This document shows positions 1-6,908 of a stretch of DNA of 9,992 nucleotides, piece after piece. The notes below the pieces were generated by a model. The model saw nothing but the letters and a program-made list of their open reading frames with translations. It was not told the DNA's origin and ran no database searches. Made by a program: the position numbers and the translations under genes. Origin of the DNA: Acidobacteriaceae bacterium (GTDB lineage Bacteria; Acidobacteriota; Terriglobia; Terriglobales; Acidobacteriaceae); contig PKXI01000079.1 in the NCBI GenBank assembly GCA_003133425.1, forward strand, positions 1,051-11,042, given 5' to 3'. Positions within the stretch are counted from its first letter, which is position 1, and the number at the start of each line of letters is the position of its first letter.

Positions 1-88
1 TCAACTCTCAAGCGCAACTGAACGCGGGCGTTCACGACTGGCGCTGGCCGCGACGCCCGCAGACAGGTGGAAGGAGTTTTGATTCAGG
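1..88 (+). other. Leader region of the reductase operon with an 8-bp inverted repeat
   Basis: No complete gene fits here. A perfect inverted repeat, GCGGGCGT (24-31) and ACGCCCGC (53-60), is separated by 21 nt. It could be the stem of a terminator for a gene lying to the left, an operator, or chance in GC-rich DNA; no T-run follows it. Two frames stay open from the window edge, one ending at 80-82 and one ending in a TGA at 90-92 that would overlap the next ATG as ATGA. The 3' end of an upstream gene is therefore possible, but neither short tail is recognisable. Confidence 0.3.
71..76 (+). promoter_or_regulatory. Shine-Dalgarno AAGGAG for the aldo/keto reductase
   Basis: AAGGAG lies 12 nt before the ATG at 89. 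The spacing is a little long, but this is the only good ribosome binding site nearby. It supports the ATG at 89 over the GTG at 67, which opens a different frame that does not encode the reductase. Confidence 0.6.
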
Positions 89-1075
89 ATGAAAACGCGG
101 AAATTGGGAAAATCAGGGCTAGAGGTTTCGGCTCTGGGACTGGGCTGTATGGGCATGTCGGAATTCTATGGCGGCGCGGACGAGAGGGAGTCCATCGCCA
201 CCATCCATCGTGCGCTCGCGTTGGGCATCAATTTTCTGGACACCGCCGACATGTATGGTGTCGGGAAAAATGAGGAGTTGGTCGGGCGCGCCATTCGCGA
301 CCGGCGCGACGAGGTAATTCTGGCCACTAAATTCGGAAACGTCCGCGGGCCCAACGGCGAATTTCTGGGTGTTAACGGACGGCCTGAATATGTAAAGCGG
401 GCCTGTGAAGCCAGCCTCAAGCGCCTTGGAGTGACGCATATTGACCTTTACTATCAGCACCGCGTTGATCCCAACACGCCCATTGAAGATACGGTCGGCG
501 CCATGGCCGAGCTGGTTCGGCAGGGCAAGGTGAGGTTTCTGGGAATGTCGGAAGCCGCGCCAGGAACGATTCGCCGCGCCGCCAACGTCCATCCCATCAC
601 CGCGCTCCAGACGGAATATTCTCTCTGGTCGCGGGATCCGGAGGGCGAGATTTTGGGAACCTGCCGTCAGTTAGGCATCGGCTTTGTTGCCTACAGCCCG
701 CTGGGCCGGGGCTTTTTGACCGGGCGCTTCAAAACACCTGAAGATATCCCCGAGGACGACTGGCGGCGTCACCACCCACGCTTCGAGGGCGAAAACTTCA
801 AACGCAACCTGCATCTTGCTGAAACAGTAAAGCAACTTGCGGCAGAGATCGGCTGTACGCAGGCGCAGGCCGCCTTGGCCTGGGTGCTCGCCCAGGGTGA
901 AGATATTGTCCCCATACCGGGAACCAAGCAAACGCGCTATTTGGAAGAGAACGTCGGGGTATTGAAGGTTGCGTTGACGCCTGAACAGCTTGGCCGGCTG
1001 AATGCGGCTTTCCCGTTGGGCGTGACGGTGGGAGCGCGATACCACGAGCAAGGCATGCGTGCCATTAATCTATAG
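89..1075 (+). CDS. Aldo/keto reductase (AKR13/YakC-like)
   Basis: The 328-residue product is a full-length cytosolic aldo/keto reductase, a (beta/alpha)8 barrel that reduces aldehydes and ketones with NADPH. The N-terminal stretch [12 protein letters not shown] (residues 17-28) is typical of the AKR13 branch. The catalytic tetrad is complete: Asp51 in FLDTADMYG, Tyr56, Lys81 in ATKFG and His124 in YYQHRVD. The cofactor-binding end of the barrel is visible as [12 protein letters not shown] (201-212) and [14 protein letters not shown] (275-288). The ATG at 89 is preceded by AAGGAG. The next gene begins 2 nt after the stop, so the two are very probably cotranscribed and translationally coupled. 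The substrate cannot be read from sequence; related proteins act on broad carbonyl substrates or pyridoxal. I am sure of the family and unsure of the role. Confidence 0.95.
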   Translation: MKTRKLGKSGLEVSALGLGCMGMSEFYGGADERESIATIHRALALGINFLDTADMYGVGKNEELVGRAIRDRRDEVILATKFGNVRGPNGEFLGVNGRPEYVKRACEASLKRLGVTHIDLYYQHRVDPNTPIEDTVGAMAELVRQGKVRFLGMSEAAPGTIRRAANVHPITALQTEYSLWSRDPEGEILGTCRQLGIGFVAYSPLGRGFLTGRFKTPEDIPEDDWRRHHPRFEGENFKRNLHLAETVKQLAAEIGCTQAQAALAWVLAQGEDIVPIPGTKQTRYLEENVGVLKVALTPEQLGRLNAAFPLGVTVGARYHEQGMRAINL

Positions 1076-1077
1076 CC

Positions 1078-1872
1078 ATGGCAACCCATGTCAAAGTGGC
1101 CCTTGTCACCGGTGCTGGTCGTGGACTGGGCCGGGCCATGGCGTTGGGCTTGAGCCGCGCAGGATTTCGTGTAGCGATCACAGCCGCCCGCAACCGTGCT
1201 GAACTTGAAGCCGTTGCGCGTGAGGCGCCGCGAGGACAAGTGTATCCGGTGATTTCCGACGCCAGCCGTGAATCCGACTGCGCAGCGCTGGTCAGGGAAG
1301 TTCAGGAACAGGTTGGCCCGGTGGATGTCCTGGTGAACAACGCTGGCCGGGGGATGCGTTACGTTTCGGAGCGATTTATGGTCGAGCCAACTCGCTTCTG
1401 GGAAACGGATCCGGAAACCTGGCAGATGGTCATCGACACGAATGTGAATGGGCCATTCTTTCTGGCGCGGGCTATGACGCCGGGTATGATCAGCCGCGGA
1501 TGGGGCCGGATCATCAACATCTCGATGAATCACGAGACGATGCGGCGGGTGGGATTCTCGCCCTACGGGCCGTCAAAGGCCGCGCTGGAATCGGAAACGA
1601 TCATCTGGGCGCAGGACCTGGCGGGGACGGGCGTAACCGTCAATGCTTTGTTACCGGGAGGTGCCAGCCTTACGGGTATGATCCCCGATGAAGTTCCGCC
1701 AGCACTACGGCAGAAACTACTGATGCCCGAGGTCATGGCTCCGCCGTTGCTCTGGCTGGTTTCGCCGGATTCTGACGGGATGACTGGCCGCAGGTTGGTG
1801 GCGACGCGATGGCGGACTGATCTTGGCGGCAGAGAGGCTGCAGAAGCCGCGACAGATCAAGCGGGCTGGTAG
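1078..1872 (+). CDS. Short-chain dehydrogenase/reductase (SDR)
   Basis: The 264-residue product is a classical SDR, a soluble Rossmann-fold NAD(P)-dependent oxidoreductase. The cofactor motif TGAGRGLG spans residues 11-18 and the NNAG motif 87-90. The active-site set is Asn122 in DTNVNG, Ser149 in IINISM, and Tyr163 and Lys167 in YGPSK. The family PG motif appears as LLPGGASLTGM (191-201). The ATG at 1078 lies 2 nt after the reductase stop and has no clear Shine-Dalgarno of its own, so translation probably depends on the upstream gene. Pairing two carbonyl reductases suggests consecutive or alternative redox steps on one compound, which is inference. The C-terminal 15 residues after the barrel-closing strand are Ala/Asp-rich and look variable. 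The substrate is unknown. Confidence 0.93.
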   Translation: MATHVKVALVTGAGRGLGRAMALGLSRAGFRVAITAARNRAELEAVAREAPRGQVYPVISDASRESDCAALVREVQEQVGPVDVLVNNAGRGMRYVSERFMVEPTRFWETDPETWQMVIDTNVNGPFFLARAMTPGMISRGWGRIINISMNHETMRRVGFSPYGPSKAALESETIIWAQDLAGTGVTVNALLPGGASLTGMIPDEVPPALRQKLLMPEVMAPPLLWLVSPDSDGMTGRRLVATRWRTDLGGREAAEAATDQAGW

Positions 1873-1877
1873 TGACA

Positions 1878-1890
1878 TGACGGAGCGTCA
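1878..1890. terminator. Short hairpin TGACG-GAG-CGTCA between convergent genes
   Basis: A perfect 5-bp inverted repeat with a 3-nt loop lies 5 nt after the SDR stop, in the 121-nt gap where the + strand reductase operon meets the - strand nitroreductase end. There is no U-tract on either strand, so it is at best a weak or bidirectional terminator and could be chance. Confidence 0.2.
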
Positions 1891-1993
1891 GAAGGCGTAG
1901 ATTTCTCAGAACCCCTTCAACGGTTCAAACGCTGCGCGTGAGTCCGGTAACAGCCAATCGATATCCTGGCGAGCGACAGGCCGATCTAAAACT

Positions 1994-2701
1994 CTATTCC
2001 TTGAATCCATTGCGATGCACAAAATCGTCTCTGTCGCGACGCACACGCAAATAATGAACAGGGGTGACGGGATAACCCAATCGCATACTGAACGCCAGGC
2101 GAAACTTATCCGGGACATTGAGCAGCTTCGCAATCTCCGCCGCCACTTTCCTTACGGCCAACGAGCTTACGATATGGACGCCGATCCCGAGCGAGTTGGC
2201 CATCAACCACATGTTTTCCATCAAGCAACCGAGACTGACAATGCCCAGGAAATCGCCCTCCGAGGCCGGCGCCCGGCGGCTCGGATCGTAGAAAACGAAA
2301 AGAACAGCCGAGCTCGATACGATTTGCCTGGCCATATACGCGGCCCTGTCTTCCTTCTTGATCTCTTCCAGGTCAGGATCGGGCGTTTGCCAAGACTTCG
2401 GGAACATCGTGCCCATGATCCCGGTTTTCTTCCGGCACAATTCGTCTTCGGTAAAAGACAATTGTTGATAATTCTCTCTGATGAAGGTGAGATTGGGAGG
2501 AGTTCTTATCTCACTGATCGCAGCGAGGAGTTGTTTGTCGTCCACAACCACGATCTCAAAATTCTGCATATTGTGCGCCGTGGGCGTCCACCGCGCCGCT
2601 TCCAGGATTTTCTTCATATCTTCGGCTGGAATCGCCCGCTCCGGGTCGAAAAGCCCCCTTGCCGACTGCCTGTTTTCGATGAGTTGCATAAGTTCTTGCA
2701 T
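1994..2701 (-). CDS. Nitroreductase family protein (FMN-dependent)
   Basis: The 235-residue product is a nitroreductase-fold flavoprotein, expected to be a cytosolic homodimer that binds FMN and reduces nitro groups, quinones or other electron-poor substrates with NAD(P)H. The N-terminal FMN phosphate motif is RQSAR (11-15), in the usual setting after a short helix. ARWTPTAHNMQNFEIVVV (36-53) is the family FMN-contact segment. The helix SLGCLMENMWLMANSLGIG (156-174) and the terminal RRDRDDFVHRNGF (221-233) are also characteristic. A roughly 40-residue insertion around 80-122 is rich in charged residues and may shape the substrate entrance. It is the last gene of a - strand run. Its start lies 9 nt after the alcohol dehydrogenase stop, and that stop overlaps its ribosome binding site, so coupling is likely. 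Substrate unknown. Confidence 0.93.
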   Translation of the reverse strand: MQELMQLIENRQSARGLFDPERAIPAEDMKKILEAARWTPTAHNMQNFEIVVVDDKQLLAAISEIRTPPNLTFIRENYQQLSFTEDELCRKKTGIMGTMFPKSWQTPDPDLEEIKKEDRAAYMARQIVSSSAVLFVFYDPSRRAPASEGDFLGIVSLGCLMENMWLMANSLGIGVHIVSSLAVRKVAAEIAKLLNVPDKFRLAFSMRLGYPVTPVHYLRVRRDRDDFVHRNGFKE

Positions 2702-2707
2702 AGTATG

Positions 2708-2712
2708 TCCTC
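2708..2712 (-). promoter_or_regulatory. Ribosome binding site GAGGA overlapping the upstream stop codon
   Basis: On the - strand the sequence runs TGAGGACATACTATG. The dehydrogenase stop TGA (2713-2711) shares bases with the GAGGA that precedes the nitroreductase ATG (2701). This fixes the nitroreductase start and indicates translational coupling of the two genes. Confidence 0.7.
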
Positions 2713-3718
2713 AACCGATCTTCAGTACCGCTCTGAAGCGCACTTTGGCTGCCATCATTTTGTCGAAGGCAATCGCTGCCTGTTCGAGAGGAAACGTTTC
2801 GACCATTGGCATGGCGCCCGATAGCAAGCTGAAATGGATGGCTTCTTCGATATTGCCGCTGACCCAGCCGGTGATCGAGCGGTTGCCTTTCAACAGGAGT
2901 CCCGGATGAAACTGCATCATGTCCTGCGGTGCCGAAACAATAATGATCTTCCCATCCCTGCCCAGGCCGTCGATGAGTTCCGCAATGGCCCGGCTATTCG
3001 GAGCCGTGCATAGGATTACCCGCGCCCCACCCATTTTTTGAAGTTCCTCGGCCGCACCGCCAGCGCTGGTGTCGAGGCAGGCGTGTGCGCCTAACTTCAG
3101 CGATAGCTCCTTTTTATCAGTGCCGCGCGATATGGCGATGGTCTTGAAGCCGAGATTGCGGGAATACTGTATGGCCAGGTGCCCCAATCCGCCGATGCCG
3201 TGAATGGCAACCAGATCGCCGCCGCGGGCGCCGCTCGACTTGAGAGCGCCAAATACGGTGCGACCGGCGCAAAGCAGGGGTGCGCCCTCGATAGCATCGA
3301 GCTCCTGGGGAATCGACACGACAGCCTCGCTGCGAGCCACCATATACTCGGCGTATCCGCCATCGACAGTAATGCCCGTTACCTGGTTTCGATTACAGGC
3401 TGAAAACTCCCCGCGCCGGCAAGCGGGACACTGGAAACAATGGCCGCCGTGCCAGCCTACGCCCACTCTCTGCCCGACCTGCCAGCCGCTTACATCGGGA
3501 CCACATTTACTAATTGTTCCGATAACCTCGTGTCCGGGAATTCTTGGATACGTGAGGCCGGGAAAGTGCCCGCCTTTAAGAATCGCTTCGCCGTGACAGA
3601 CACCGCATGCCCGCACCTTGATTAACAGTTCCCCGGTGTTCGGCTCGGGAATCTCCCGATCCACCAGTTCGAAATCGGCCCCTGGCGCACTGATTTGAAT
3701 CGCTTTCATTGTTGGCAT
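2711..3718 (-). CDS. Zinc-dependent alcohol dehydrogenase (MDR superfamily)
   Basis: The 335-residue product is a medium-chain zinc alcohol dehydrogenase of the tetrameric bacterial/yeast type, a cytosolic enzyme oxidising alcohols or reducing aldehydes with NAD(P). Catalytic zinc ligands are Cys41 (CGVCHGE), His63 with Glu64 (GHE) and Cys150 (LLCAG). The structural zinc site is complete: Cys94, Cys97, Cys100 and Cys108 in the CX2CX2CX7C pattern. The coenzyme-binding GIGGLGH spans 174-180. The segment after the first catalytic Cys is HGE where HTD or HSD is usual, so the Thr/Ser of the proton relay is replaced by Gly43 and the Asp by Glu. There is no strong Shine-Dalgarno before the ATG at 3718; an in-frame ATG at 3709 is an alternative start. 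It sits 43 nt after the amidohydrolase and directly before the nitroreductase. Confidence 0.93.
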   Translation of the reverse strand: MPTMKAIQISAPGADFELVDREIPEPNTGELLIKVRACGVCHGEAILKGGHFPGLTYPRIPGHEVIGTISKCGPDVSGWQVGQRVGVGWHGGHCFQCPACRRGEFSACNRNQVTGITVDGGYAEYMVARSEAVVSIPQELDAIEGAPLLCAGRTVFGALKSSGARGGDLVAIHGIGGLGHLAIQYSRNLGFKTIAISRGTDKKELSLKLGAHACLDTSAGGAAEELQKMGGARVILCTAPNSRAIAELIDGLGRDGKIIIVSAPQDMMQFHPGLLLKGNRSITGWVSGNIEEAIHFSLLSGAMPMVETFPLEQAAIAFDKMMAAKVRFRAVLKIG

Positions 3719-3738
3719 GATAGTCAGACCGTTGCTTC

Positions 3739-3744
3739 ATTATA
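3739..3744 (-). promoter_or_regulatory. Possible internal promoter -10 element TATAAT
   Basis: A perfect TATAAT on the - strand lies in the 43-nt gap between the amidohydrolase end and the dehydrogenase start. Transcription would begin near 3732, leaving a leader of about 14 nt. No good -35 is present at 16-18 nt (the best is GTCTGA), so this is a weak prediction. Confidence 0.3.
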
Positions 3745-3761
3745 GGATCGTGAGCAAGCCA

Positions 3762-4741
3762 TCAGACGGCGGGGCGCAGACCGAACAGATGCTCGGCATT
3801 GCGGTGAGTGAGCTTTGCAAAGTCATCTGCACCGAGGATCTCCGCCAGACTGTCGAGAAAACCCCGGCCGCGCGTGTTGGGGCTGTAGGGGTAATCGACG
3901 GAGAAGAGAAGGCGATCAATGCCGACCACCTCAAGGGCGCAGCGCAACGGCGGTAGCGTGAAGTAGCCGCTGGTGGTGCAGTGAATGTTGGATTGGAAGT
4001 AATCGGCGACCGGCTGCCGAAGGTGCGGCGCAGCGTGAGAGAGGATGCCGCTGGAGGGGCGAGCGCATAGGGCAGACCTTCTCCGACATGGCCGATGATG
4101 AGTTGCAACGCAGGCAGGCGGTCGAAGAGGCCAGAAACGATGAGGCGGAGGTTATGAAGGCCCGTCTCAGCGTGCCAGCCCCAGCCCGCGATGGAGAGAA
4201 GGAAGCCGAGTTCACCGGGAAGGCCGGAATAATAGGCCTCGCGGACCGGCTGGGGCGGCGGCGCAGGGTGGAGGTAGATGGGAACACCAAGATGAGCGGC
4301 GGCCTCAAAGACCGGGAGGAAGCGCGGATCGTCAAGAAAAAGGCCATCGGTGGTGCCATCGAGGAGAGCGCCGTGGAAGCCGAGGCGGGTGACACAGCGC
4401 TCCAGCTCCGCCGCTGCCGTGGCGGGAGCCTTCAGAGCAAGCGTTGCAAACCCGCCGAAACGTTCGGGATGGGAGCGCACAGCCTCGGCGAGTTCATCGT
4501 TGATGTCGCGGGCCAGCGAACTGGCCGTATCGGCATCGAGCGCATCGAAACCCATCGCGGCGAGCGAGAGTACCTGGAGATCGATGCCTGACTTGTCCAT
4601 GTCGGCAATCCGTCCAGCGCCGAGGTCGAGAAGCTTGGATTGTAGTTCAGCAAGCTGCGGGGAAGTTCTCTCGCCATTGGCTCGGGTGGCTCGCAGGAAG
4701 GATTCGGTAACAAAGTGCTCTTCAAGCGTGATGGTGCTCAT
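3762..4741 (-). pseudogene. Amidohydrolase, ACMSD/gamma-resorcylate decarboxylase-like, frameshifted
   Basis: The first 228 codons (4741 to about 4058) encode an amidohydrolase_2 protein. The metal-binding E-x-H is Glu7/His9 in ITLEEHF, followed by His158 in PIYLHPAPP and His218 in IIGHVGEGLP. Near 4055-4060 the reading frame loses family resemblance. The expected C-terminus continues in another - strand frame, open from about 4060 to the TGA at 3762-3764: FQSNIHCTTSGYF, then GIDRLLFSVDYPYS with the conserved metal/catalytic Asp, then KLTHRNAEHLFGL. The net change equals one missing base beside a GGGG run at 4056-4059. Read uncorrected, the first frame runs to 3740 with a Ser/Pro/Thr-rich tail and lacks the SVD aspartate, so the product should be inactive. 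The family performs metal-dependent non-oxidative decarboxylation of hydroxybenzoates or related acids. A sequencing error is the main alternative to real decay. There is no Shine-Dalgarno before the ATG. Confidence 0.85.
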
Positions 4742-4903
4742 GGAGGATTAGACGATTCCAGGGCAGCGGGAGTTTCCTCAATGTGAAAAGATGACGGCGG
4801 AACTGGAAGCCGATTTGAGGCAATTCGCTTCATCGCACATCGAGTTACCGAACAGAGGCGAAGTGCGTTGAATGGGTGAAAGCGAGGCAAGGGCCGGCTG
4901 GTT
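4742..4903. other. 162-nt gap between exporter and amidohydrolase
   Basis: No gene, strong promoter or terminator stands out. Only short ORFs of about 20 codons and a 5-bp inverted repeat (CGCAC/GTGCG) are visible. The gap is long for a tight operon, so a promoter here cannot be excluded, but I found no convincing -35/-10 pair on the - strand. Confidence 0.3.
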
Positions 4904-6472
4904 CTAATGTGCTGCCATTGGAGGATCGAGTTCCCGCTTCGGCTTCCGCATGAGCAGCACCAAAGGGGCGGTCAGCAGGAATAGCCATGCCATCACACGA
5001 AACACGTCGATGTAGCTGAGCAATGTGGCTTGCTGTTGTAACGAGCCATACAGGAATTCAAGAGCTTGGTGCGTGGAGGTCACCGTGTCGGAGCCGTGCT
5101 GCGCGAACATTGCCCCGGTCTGGTTCTGCGCCTGCAGCAACTGCAGATTGGAGAGCGAAATGTTGCCGGCAAGGCGGCCCTGATGGAACTGCGACCGGCG
5201 AGCCAGCAAGGTGGTCACGAAGGATATTCCCATGCTGGACCCAATATTGCGCATCACGCTGTACAGGCTGGTGGCGTAGGGTGTATCTTCCTTCGGAATA
5301 GGGCCCATGATAAGTAGGGTCAATGGCAGAAATATAAACGTTTGACCTATCCCCTGATTGATCTGATGGATCAAAATGTCCCATGTTCCGGAGTTCAGGT
5401 CCATTCTCGAATAGCCGAAGAACGCCATGCTTCCTATGAGGCATCCGAGAACCACCATCCATCGGTAGTCCCAACGCTTACCCAGCAGGTAGCCGACTAC
5501 CGGCATGCAAACTGCCGTGGCAATCCCCCGCGGGCTCGTCCAGAAGCCGGCAGTTTCGGCAGTCCAGCCAAGCAACTCCTGCATGAACAGGGGCAGAGAC
5601 ACGAGGCTGCCATAAAGCACAAACCCCAGCACCGTTGTGATCACGATACCGACCGCGAAGGATCGGTGCCGGAAAAGCGACAGCTTGACGAGGGGCTGCG
5701 GTGTCTTCAATTCGCGAAATATGAATGCCGTCAGCATGATGGCCGCGGTGATGGCCAGCGTTTTGATAAAGCGAGAGCTGAGCCAGTCGTCTTCCTGCCC
5801 TTTATCCAGCATGATTTGCAGGGTGCCCATGCCGATTGCCAGCATTCCCATGCCCCACGCATCGAACCGCATGGTTCCGCGCCTGATATACGAAGGGTCA
5901 TACACAAAGAGAGAGATCAGGATCAGGCTAATGATTCCGATGGGCAGGTTGATATAGAAGACCCAGCGCCACGAGTAGTTATCCGTGATCCAGCCGCCCA
6001 ACGTGGGCCCCAACACCGGGGCCGCGATAATGCCCAGGCTCCAAAACGCCATCGCTTTGCCGCGTTCCTGTCCGGGAAATTCTTCCAGCATCACGGACTG
6101 AGAAAGTGGCTGTAATCCCCCGCCGGTGATGCCTTGAACCACCCGGAAGAAAATCAGGAAGGGCAGGCTGGGCGCCAGGCCACAGAGAACGCTGGACAGC
6201 GTAAACCCGGTCACGACCGTCAACAACAATCGTTTGCGTCCAAAATAGTTCGATAGCCAGCCGGTAATCGGCAGAATGATTGCATTGGCAACGATGTAGG
6301 AGGTGAGGACCCAGGTGGCTTCGTCGACCGTCGAGGAGAGACTTCCTGCGATATGGGGCAGGCTGACATTGACCACCGAGGTGTCCAGCACCTCCATCAC
6401 CGCGCTGGACATGACGGCAATGGCGACCAGCCATCGCCGCGAAAAGAACCGGGCTTCGGCCGGAGCTGACAT
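4904..6472 (-). CDS. DHA2-family MFS multidrug exporter (EmrB/QacA-like, 14 TM)
   Basis: The 522-residue inner-membrane protein has the length and hydrophobic pattern of a 14-helix proton-driven drug exporter. Motif D1 is LDTSVVNVSLPHI (29-41), motif A is GWLSNYFGRKR (71-81), motif B is RVVQGITGGG (110-119), and the antiporter motif C region is GIIAAPVLGPTLGGW (147-161) followed by SWRWVFYINLPIG. The polar stretch at about 427-482, before the last helix, matches the periplasmic loop between helices 13 and 14 in EmrB-type proteins. EmrB usually works with a periplasmic adaptor (EmrA/HlyD) and an outer-membrane channel; neither gene is adjacent, so it may act alone or borrow partners. It is first in the - strand run with the amidohydrolase, dehydrogenase and nitroreductase, which suggests export of a related compound. 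A weak GGAG lies about 11 nt before the ATG. Confidence 0.94.
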   Translation of the reverse strand: MSAPAEARFFSRRWLVAIAVMSSAVMEVLDTSVVNVSLPHIAGSLSSTVDEATWVLTSYIVANAIILPITGWLSNYFGRKRLLLTVVTGFTLSSVLCGLAPSLPFLIFFRVVQGITGGGLQPLSQSVMLEEFPGQERGKAMAFWSLGIIAAPVLGPTLGGWITDNYSWRWVFYINLPIGIISLILISLFVYDPSYIRRGTMRFDAWGMGMLAIGMGTLQIMLDKGQEDDWLSSRFIKTLAITAAIMLTAFIFRELKTPQPLVKLSLFRHRSFAVGIVITTVLGFVLYGSLVSLPLFMQELLGWTAETAGFWTSPRGIATAVCMPVVGYLLGKRWDYRWMVVLGCLIGSMAFFGYSRMDLNSGTWDILIHQINQGIGQTFIFLPLTLLIMGPIPKEDTPYATSLYSVMRNIGSSMGISFVTTLLARRSQFHQGRLAGNISLSNLQLLQAQNQTGAMFAQHGSDTVTSTHQALEFLYGSLQQQATLLSYIDVFRVMAWLFLLTAPLVLLMRKPKRELDPPMAAH

Positions 6473-6908
6473 CGTGGGTTGCTCTCCATACTAACCTACC
6501 CATGGCAAAAGCGTCGTTGCGGCTCTCCTTTGCACTCCTGCCTCGACCGCGACACGGAAGCCACCTCGGAATAGGTCCTGGGAAACGCCCTAGCGTCAGG
6601 GAGGAATTGTGGCATCAAACGAGATCGCCAAACTGCGCTTCGAGGGCGAGCATTCGTGGAAACGCGCTTCGGCCTGCTAGCGTCATTCGAGGATCATGTC
6701 TAGGCAGATCGGCGAACACCAGCGGACTTATGCGGACGGATTCGTATTGTTGTGTTAGCAAGTGTATTGGATCCTCAGAACTGCACGTCTAACTTCGCCT
6801 CCGGTGCCGAACCAAGTCCGAATTCAGAGAGGTCCGCATTATCCATAACGCCGCTTTCCGTTTGGAGCGAACCAACTAATGCAAGCCGAACCTTCTCGCT
6901 TCGCAAAT
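6473..6908. other. 436-nt intergenic region with possible gene remnant on the - strand
   Basis: This lies between the two exporter genes, both on the - strand. The + strand ORFs here have unnatural Ser/Arg/Cys-rich products and no ribosome binding site, so I do not call them. On the - strand two protein-like open stretches abut. One enters from inside the SmvA-like 3' end and stops at 6775-6777 (it includes SGVMDNADLSEFGLGS and APEAKLDVQF). The other runs from about 6788 to the TGA at 6615-6617 (it includes SVRISPLVFADLPRHDPRM and FPRMLALEAQFGDLV). They would join by one frameshift near 6780. No family is recognised. The promoter of the EmrB-like gene should lie toward 6500-6600, but I see no clear match. 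Confidence 0.25.

Noticed and set aside
1906..1993. - strand frame past the nitroreductase end reading IDWLLPDSRAAFEPLKGF
   Set aside because: It looks protein-like but has no start outside the nitroreductase gene and overlaps it in another frame; probably chance, or at most a tiny remnant.
2015..2824. 269-codon + strand ORF
   Set aside because: It lies antisense to the nitroreductase and dehydrogenase, whose motifs are clear. Its Arg/His-rich product is typical of an antisense shadow.
3740..4054. Uncorrected C-terminal tail of the amidohydrolase frame as a real novel domain
   Set aside because: The tail is Ser/Pro/Thr/Arg-rich and unlike any fold, while the other frame restores the family's conserved C-terminus exactly.
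5342..6115. 257-codon + strand ORF
   Set aside because: Antisense to the EmrB-like exporter; His/Arg/Gln-rich product with no domain, as expected of a GC-rich shadow frame.
6502..6792. 96-codon + strand ORF
   Set aside because: Ser/Arg/Cys-rich product, no ribosome binding site, no recognisable domain; probably noncoding or a shadow.
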